Assembly (NCBI GenBank): GCA_043748015.1 | Contig: JAYTOA010000072.1 | Location: 1-19,608, forward strand | DNA from: JAIBBG01 sp043748015 | GTDB taxonomy: Bacteria > Bacteroidota > Bacteroidia > Flavobacteriales_D > Sanyastnellaceae | Direction of reading: 5' to 3' | Length of the DNA stretch: 19,608 bases | Part shown: piece by piece, positions 15,749-19,608 of the stretch | Layout of the letters: each line of letters starts with the position of its first letter | How positions within the stretch are numbered: the stretch's first letter is position 1 | Notes under the pieces: model-generated | Seen by the model: only the letters and a program-made list of their open reading frames with translations | Databases searched by the model: none | Told to the model about the DNA's origin: nothing | Program-made: the position numbers and the translations under genes

Positions 15749-15916
15749 TGTACGTACATCAATCACCCCACCAATCACCAAAACCCTGAATCATCAATTC
15801 AATGATTCTCTTTTCCTCCGTGCTAATGAATTCGAAAATTCAATATTCAAAAAACTGCATGCAGACATTTACTGCACAAATCATCAAATCACTCAATCTA
15901 CCAATCACCAATTCTC
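15749..15916. repeat. Intergenic 8-bp periodic arrays and two palindromes upstream of the OsmC gene
   Basis: The 405-bp gap 15657-16061 holds no gene. At 15877-15916 five clean octads occur on the minus strand: GAGAATTG, GTGATTGG, then TAGATTGA, GTGATTTG, ATGATTTG. This is the same unit type as at 173-220. A more decayed version covers 15757-15804 (AATCACCA and AATCATCA 16 bp apart). Each array is preceded by AAAAAACTG plus a perfect 10-bp palindrome: TGTACGTACA at 15749-15758 and CTGCATGCAG at 15855-15864. The two halves therefore look like an old ~107-bp duplication. I see nothing definite in 15917-16061, although that stretch should contain the OsmC promoter. Confidence 0.6.
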
Positions 15917-16061
15917 GATTCCTCCATGTTAAAGCGATCAGAAATTCTATATAAAAAGGTCCAATTGCAACAGAATAAGATGACCTGACGACTATCATTC
16001 GAAGTTGTGATGTATAATCACATAGCTAAGTGTTTTTATTTTAGCCGAAATACAAAACAAG

Positions 16062-16475
16062 ATGTTCAAACCCGGAATGAAGGTAGTTTACGAAGGTGGT
16101 CTCCGCAATCGCGCAACACACGTTAGAAGTGGAAATACGTTAATGACCGATGCCCCACCGGACAACAACGGAAAAGGCGAAGCTTTTTCTCCAACAGATT
16201 TGCTCTGTACTTCACTTGCCGCGTGCATGATTACTTTGATGGGAATTGCAGCGGCGTCAAAGGAAATTGCAACAGGTAAAATTGAAGCGGAAATTGAAAA
16301 GGTAATGGCTGCCGATCCCCGTAGGGTTTCCAAAATCATCATTGCCTTCAAGATCGAGGACAAAAATTACACAGAAAGAGAAAAATCTATTTTGGAAAAT
16401 GCGGCATTGACTTGCCCGGTAGCAAAAAGTTTACATCCCGATATTTCTCAGAACATCAGTTTCCAATACGAATAA
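16062..16475 (+). CDS. OsmC/OhrA-family peroxiredoxin-like protein
   Basis: A 137-aa protein. The two family cysteines are Cys55 in SLAACMITLMG and Cys118 in ALTCPVAKSLHP, and the motif GKGEAFSPTDLL precedes the first. OsmC proteins are soluble, act as dimers and use this cysteine pair to reduce organic hydroperoxides. Without close comparison it cannot be told whether this is the Ohr, OsmC or YhfA-type subgroup; the short length and sequence favour the YhfA-like group common in Bacteroidota. The first ATG is used; the ATG at 16077 (MKVVYEGGLR) also fits and is closer to typical starts. Convergent with the small lipoprotein gene, 3 bp away. Confidence 0.9.
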   Translation: MFKPGMKVVYEGGLRNRATHVRSGNTLMTDAPPDNNGKGEAFSPTDLLCTSLAACMITLMGIAAASKEIATGKIEAEIEKVMAADPRRVSKIIIAFKIEDKNYTEREKSILENAALTCPVAKSLHPDISQNISFQYE

Positions 16476-16478
16476 TGA

Positions 16479-16613
16479 TTATTGCTGAGGAGCCAACTCC
16501 TGTGTCATTTCAACCCTGTTGTATGCGGCACAAGCCTCTTTCCTGCGTTTGCATGAACTCAATACGAGTATCAAAGCAAATATTACAGCTATGTTTAATA
16601 GGCTTTTTTTCAT
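16479..16613 (-). CDS. Small lipoprotein, 44 aa
   Basis: Starting at the ATG complementary to 16611-16613, the product is MKKSLLNIAVIFALILVLSS followed by a Cys and about 23 more residues. It has a classic lipoprotein signal (two Lys, hydrophobic core) with lipobox LSSC at residues 18-21. The mature part is short, with KRRKEACAAYNRVEM. The longer reading frame up to 16706 has no sensible N-terminus, so I reject the upstream start. Function unknown; such small lipoproteins are frequent and easily missed. It lies tail to tail with the OsmC gene. Confidence 0.65.
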   Translation of the reverse strand: MKKSLLNIAVIFALILVLSSCKRRKEACAAYNRVEMTQELAPQQ

Positions 16614-16803
16614 GAGATCGCTCTTCTTTTCGAATTCGTTAGAAATACAAATGTACGCACATCGAATATTTATTTGCGCTCGAAGCATTAACAAGTTTTT
16701 CAACAAGTGAAGGTTGAGTCAAAACGCTTTTGATGCCGCTGATCAATTTGATAACCATATTCGTAAGGATTCGAACTCTTCACAACATGTTTAAAAACAC
16801 AAA

Positions 16804-16833
16804 TTGTAAATTGAAAGGACAAGGTTAGTTTTG
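16804..16833 (+). promoter_or_regulatory. Promoter of carA: TTG at -33 region and TAGTTTTG -7 box
   Basis: TAGTTTTG (16826-16833) matches TAnnTTTG, with a TTG at 16804-16806 and a 19-bp spacer. The ATG at 16841 lies 7 nt after the box, so the transcript should have almost no leader. Confidence 0.6.
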
Positions 16834-16840
16834 CCCTCCG

Positions 16841-17959
16841 ATGACACGAGACAATCTACCCGCCGTACTTCTACTGAACGACGGCACTGTTTTTTACGGA
16901 AAATCTTGCGGAGCGGTAGGGACAGCAACAGGCGAAATAGCCTTCAACACTGCCATGACCGGCTATCAGGAAGTTTTTACCGATCCTAGTTATTATGGCC
17001 AGACATTGGTGATGGCAGCTTCACATATTGGTAACTATGGTGTGAAAGATGACGAAGTAGAATCGGATTCTTGCAAAGTCTCCGGTGTCATCATCAAAAA
17101 ATTCTCAGACGTCGCAAGTAGAGTGGGCGGTTCCGGCACGTTACAGGAAATGCTCGTGCGTGATGGCATTGCAGGTATTTGCGAGCTTGATACACGCGCG
17201 TTGGTGAGGCATATTCGTCAAGCCGGGGCTATGAATTGTATTATCTCTTCTGTGGATCTTGATGTGAACTCACTCGCGGAAAAACTCAGGAAAGTTCCTT
17301 CCATGGATGGCCTGGAGTTGAGCAGCAAAGTGGCTTGCAAAACTGCTTACGAATTTGGAAATCCCAGGGCTGATCATAAAGTAGCTGTAATGGATTTCGG
17401 CGTGAAGCGCAATATTCTGCGTTCTCTTAGCGATCGAAATTGTTATCTGAAAGTGTTTCCACTGAGCGCTACATTGGAAGATGTACTTGCCTTTGAACCC
17501 GATGGAATCATGTATGGCAATGGGCCGGGTGATCCTTCAGCCATGCCCATAACAATTGCGTTGGTAAAACAGCTCATCGAAACAGACATCCCAGGTTTTG
17601 GCATTTGTCTCGGACATCAATTGATAGCTTTATCGCAAGGATTGAAAACAGAAAAAATGTTCAATGGACATCGTGGTATCAATCATCCGGTGAAGAATCT
17701 GATTTCCGGCAAAAGCGAGATTACGAGTCAGAACCATGGCTTCGTAGTTTCTCATGAATCCGTGAAGGGGAACAACGATGTAGAAATTACGCATCTGCAT
17801 TTGAATGATAACACTATAGCGGGTATTCGATTGACGAATAAGAATGTATTCTCTGTGCAATATCATCCTGAAGCGAGCGCCGGACCGCATGATTCGCGCT
17901 ATTTGTTTGATGATTTCGTAAACAATATTAAAGTGAGTAAAAAAGAAATGGCGAGATAA
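16841..17959 (+). CDS. carA: Carbamoyl-phosphate synthase small (glutaminase) subunit
   Basis: A 372-aa protein that hydrolyses glutamine and channels ammonia to CarB to make carbamoyl phosphate for pyrimidine and arginine synthesis. The N-terminal small-subunit domain (residues 1 to about 150) contains GEIAFNTAMTGYQEVFTDPS. The C-terminal class I amidotransferase domain has nucleophile Cys256 in GFGICLGHQ, with His342 and Glu344 in QYHPEAS, so the catalytic triad is complete. GNGPGDPS (226-233) forms the oxyanion region. The length is normal for CarA. The large-subunit gene carB is not next to it: eno follows 58 bp downstream on the same strand. The spacing to the -7 box suggests a nearly leaderless mRNA, which leaves no room for a UTP- or arginine-sensing leader. 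Confidence 0.97.
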   Translation: MTRDNLPAVLLLNDGTVFYGKSCGAVGTATGEIAFNTAMTGYQEVFTDPSYYGQTLVMAASHIGNYGVKDDEVESDSCKVSGVIIKKFSDVASRVGGSGTLQEMLVRDGIAGICELDTRALVRHIRQAGAMNCIISSVDLDVNSLAEKLRKVPSMDGLELSSKVACKTAYEFGNPRADHKVAVMDFGVKRNILRSLSDRNCYLKVFPLSATLEDVLAFEPDGIMYGNGPGDPSAMPITIALVKQLIETDIPGFGICLGHQLIALSQGLKTEKMFNGHRGINHPVKNLISGKSEITSQNHGFVVSHESVKGNNDVEITHLHLNDNTIAGIRLTNKNVFSVQYHPEASAGPHDSRYLFDDFVNNIKVSKKEMAR

Positions 17960-18017
17960 TCATCACGGCTTCTGTTCGCTCTACACCAAAAAAGAAATTG
18001 ACTTAATAAAGATATTT

Positions 18018-19307
18018 ATGGCATTAATAGCAAAGATTCACGCAAGACAAATCCTCGATTCACGAGGCAATCCAACTTTAGAAGTTGAAGTGTACACAGA
18101 CTCCGGACACGTTGGCCGCGCTGCTGTTCCGAGTGGAGCAAGCACAGGTATTCACGAGGCTGTGGAGTTGCGCGATCATGATAAGGGCATTTATTTGGGA
18201 AAGGGCGTGACAAAAGCCGTTCAGAATGTGAACACAACCCTTAGCGATGAGCTTCATGGCGCTTCTGTTTTTGATCAGGTGATGATCGATAGAGTGATGT
18301 GTGCTTTAGACGGAACTGACAACAAAGCGATACTCGGAGCAAATTCCATACTTGGTGTTTCTCTTGCATGCGCCCGCGCTGCCGCTGAAGCTACTGGAAT
18401 GCCTCTATACAGATACGTCGGTGGAGTGGGAGCAAACACGCTTCCTATTCCACTCATGAACATCATCAACGGCGGTGCCCACGCCGATAATAAGGTAGAC
18501 GTTCAAGAATTTATGATCCTACCTGTGGGCGCAGATACTTTCAGTGATGCATTGCGCATGGGTACGGAAGTTTTCCATCACCTTAAAGAAGTGCTGAAGA
18601 AAAAAGGTTTCTCCACCAATGTTGGCGACGAAGGTGGTTTCGCCCCAAGTTTTAAAAGCAATGAAGAAGCGTTGCAATATGTGATGCAGGCGATTGAAGC
18701 TGCCAATTATAAACCCGGCGTTGATGTCTGCATTGGATTGGATTGTGCGAGCACAGAATTCTATAATGCCGAGAAAAACAGGTATGTTCTTGAGAGCACT
18801 GGCGATGAATTGACGAGCACCGAGATGGTGGCGTATTGGAAATCATGGTGCGATAAATATCCGATTGTTTCTATTGAAGACGGTTGTGCAGAAGATGATT
18901 GGGATGGCTGGAAATTGATGACTGAAGCACTTGGTGGACACATTCAATTGGTAGGTGATGATTTGTTCGTGACGAATGTGAATCGCCTGGCACGAGGTAT
19001 TGAAGAGGGCATTGCCAATTCAATTCTGGTGAAAGTGAATCAAATTGGAACACTCACCGAAACCATTGAAGCCGTTCAAATGGCTACAAAATATGCTTAC
19101 ACATCGGTGATGAGTCACCGTAGCGGCGAGACTGAAGACACGACCATCGCTGATCTTGCCGTTGCATTGAATTGCGGACAGATCAAAACGGGTTCTGCTT
19201 CACGCAGCGACAGGATTGCGAAATACAATCAGCTATTGCGGATTGAAGAGCAACTTGGGAAGACGGGGATTTATCCGGGACGCGCTTTTCCGTATCTGCC
19301 GTTGTAG
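18018..19307 (+). CDS. eno: Enolase
   Basis: A 429-aa glycolytic enzyme that converts 2-phosphoglycerate to phosphoenolpyruvate. The catalytic acid Glu205 is in GDEGGFAP and the base Lys339 in SILVKVNQIGT. Magnesium ligands are Asp242 (LDCAS), Glu287 (SIEDG) and Asp314 (GDDLFVTN). The loop SGASTG (39-44) and SHRSGETED (366-374) are intact, so the enzyme should be active. The N-terminus MALIAKIHARQILDSRGNPT fits the family exactly. It starts 58 bp after carA on the same strand; no terminator or clear promoter is visible between them, so read-through from carA is possible. Downstream, the gap starts with 7-bp repeats immediately after the stop codon. Confidence 0.98.
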   Translation: MALIAKIHARQILDSRGNPTLEVEVYTDSGHVGRAAVPSGASTGIHEAVELRDHDKGIYLGKGVTKAVQNVNTTLSDELHGASVFDQVMIDRVMCALDGTDNKAILGANSILGVSLACARAAAEATGMPLYRYVGGVGANTLPIPLMNIINGGAHADNKVDVQEFMILPVGADTFSDALRMGTEVFHHLKEVLKKKGFSTNVGDEGGFAPSFKSNEEALQYVMQAIEAANYKPGVDVCIGLDCASTEFYNAEKNRYVLESTGDELTSTEMVAYWKSWCDKYPIVSIEDGCAEDDWDGWKLMTEALGGHIQLVGDDLFVTNVNRLARGIEEGIANSILVKVNQIGTLTETIEAVQMATKYAYTSVMSHRSGETEDTTIADLAVALNCGQIKTGSASRSDRIAKYNQLLRIEEQLGKTGIYPGRAFPYLPL

Positions 19308-19377
19308 TTATTTGTTATTGGTTATTGTTCTAAGCAACAGCGAATTTGAGAGCCTTCCGCCCTATAACTAATAACCT
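19308..19377. repeat. Inverted pair of TTATTGG-type heptads immediately after eno
   Basis: Right after the eno stop codon three heptads follow: TTATTTG, TTATTGG, TTATTGT (19308-19328). An inverted pair, ATAACTA and ATAACCT, lies at 19364-19377. The spacer is 35 bp. This repeats the inverted-array architecture seen at 4124-4322 with a different 7-mer. Confidence 0.55.
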
Positions 19378-19432
19378 AAAGTGATTGTCCGCAATGCTAC
19401 CGTAATCACACATCAAACTGAATCTGCGACGT

Positions 19433-19547
19433 GGATGTTCTTTATTCAACCCCTTTGGGGTTGTAATCCGCGGGGATATTCTTTCACCATGGGATAAATC
19501 CCATGGCTCAGACATTCGAACCACTTCGTGGTTTTCCCCGGATGTTC
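19433..19547. repeat. Chain of three hairpins flanked by 8-bp direct repeats
   Basis: Three consecutive perfect hairpins are visible. First: CAACCCC (19447-19453), loop TTT, GGGGTTG (19457-19463). Second: CCATGGGA (19487-19494), loop TAAA, TCCCATGG (19499-19506). Third: AACCAC (19519-19524), loop TTC, GTGGTT (19528-19533). CGGGGA (19471-19476) can pair with TCCCCG (19535-19540) to enclose the second and third. GGATGTTC occurs at 19433-19440 and again at 19540-19547, framing the block. No protein is credible here. Similar serial hairpins with CCATGGG and AACCCC stems are, from memory, common intergenic elements in Bacteroidota. The rest of 19308-19608 shows no gene. Confidence 0.75.
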
Positions 19548-19608
19548 AATTCTCTCAATAGACAGCTAGTGAATTGCATTTTCGATCTTCAAGTAAGTCA
19601 GACCGCAT

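Noticed and set aside
19330..19524. 64-codon minus-strand frame over the hairpin chain
   Set aside because: The codons are dictated by the palindromes, the product has no recognisable features, and structure explains the sequence better than coding.

Overview
The window looks like ordinary chromosomal DNA of a member of the Bacteroidota. The evidence is two secreted proteins with type IX secretion (T9SS) C-terminal sorting domains, a BatA-type von Willebrand protein, a DUF3467 protein, a four-helix-bundle (S23/IVP family) protein, and start codons preceded at short distance by the TAnnTTTG -7 promoter element of this phylum. No rRNA, tRNA, CRISPR array, transposase or phage gene was seen.

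Layout. 1-143: 5' end of sucC (minus strand). 302-949: LolD/MacB-type ABC ATPase. 997-1943: a four-helix-bundle gene flanked by degenerate 7-bp repeat arrays in inverted orientation. 2032-4113: membrane-anchored BatA/VWA protein. 4124-4322: a second inverted pair of the same 7-bp arrays, with no gene inside. 4419-5651: dihydroorotase homologue that has lost most metal-ligand positions. 5659-5991 (minus): DUF3467. 6265-8095 (minus): tightly overlapping upp, small membrane protein, yjjG. 8405-12415: two secreted T9SS-type proteins, the first with a (TC)11 tract inside its signal-peptide codons. 12675-13673 (minus): GAPDH. 14005-15656 (minus): outer-membrane-type protein overlapping lipA. 16062-16475: OsmC-like protein. 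16479-16613 (minus): tiny lipoprotein. 16841-17959: carA. 18018-19307: eno. 19308-19608: short repeats and a chain of hairpins.

How the genes work together. There is no single pathway cluster. A pyrimidine theme recurs: pseudo-dihydroorotase, uracil phosphoribosyltransferase with a YjjG-type nucleotidase, and the carbamoyl-phosphate synthase small subunit. Central carbon metabolism is represented by sucC, GAPDH, enolase and lipoyl synthase. Envelope functions are the ABC ATPase, VWA protein, T9SS cargo and beta-barrel candidate.

The most distinctive content is (1) the short-period (7 or 8 bp) degenerate arrays that fill several intergenic gaps, often as inverted pairs, once enclosing a four-helix-bundle gene; (2) the (TC)11 tract positioned to switch a surface or secreted protein on and off; and (3) the degenerate dihydroorotase. 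Family names come from reading the translations; no database search was possible.
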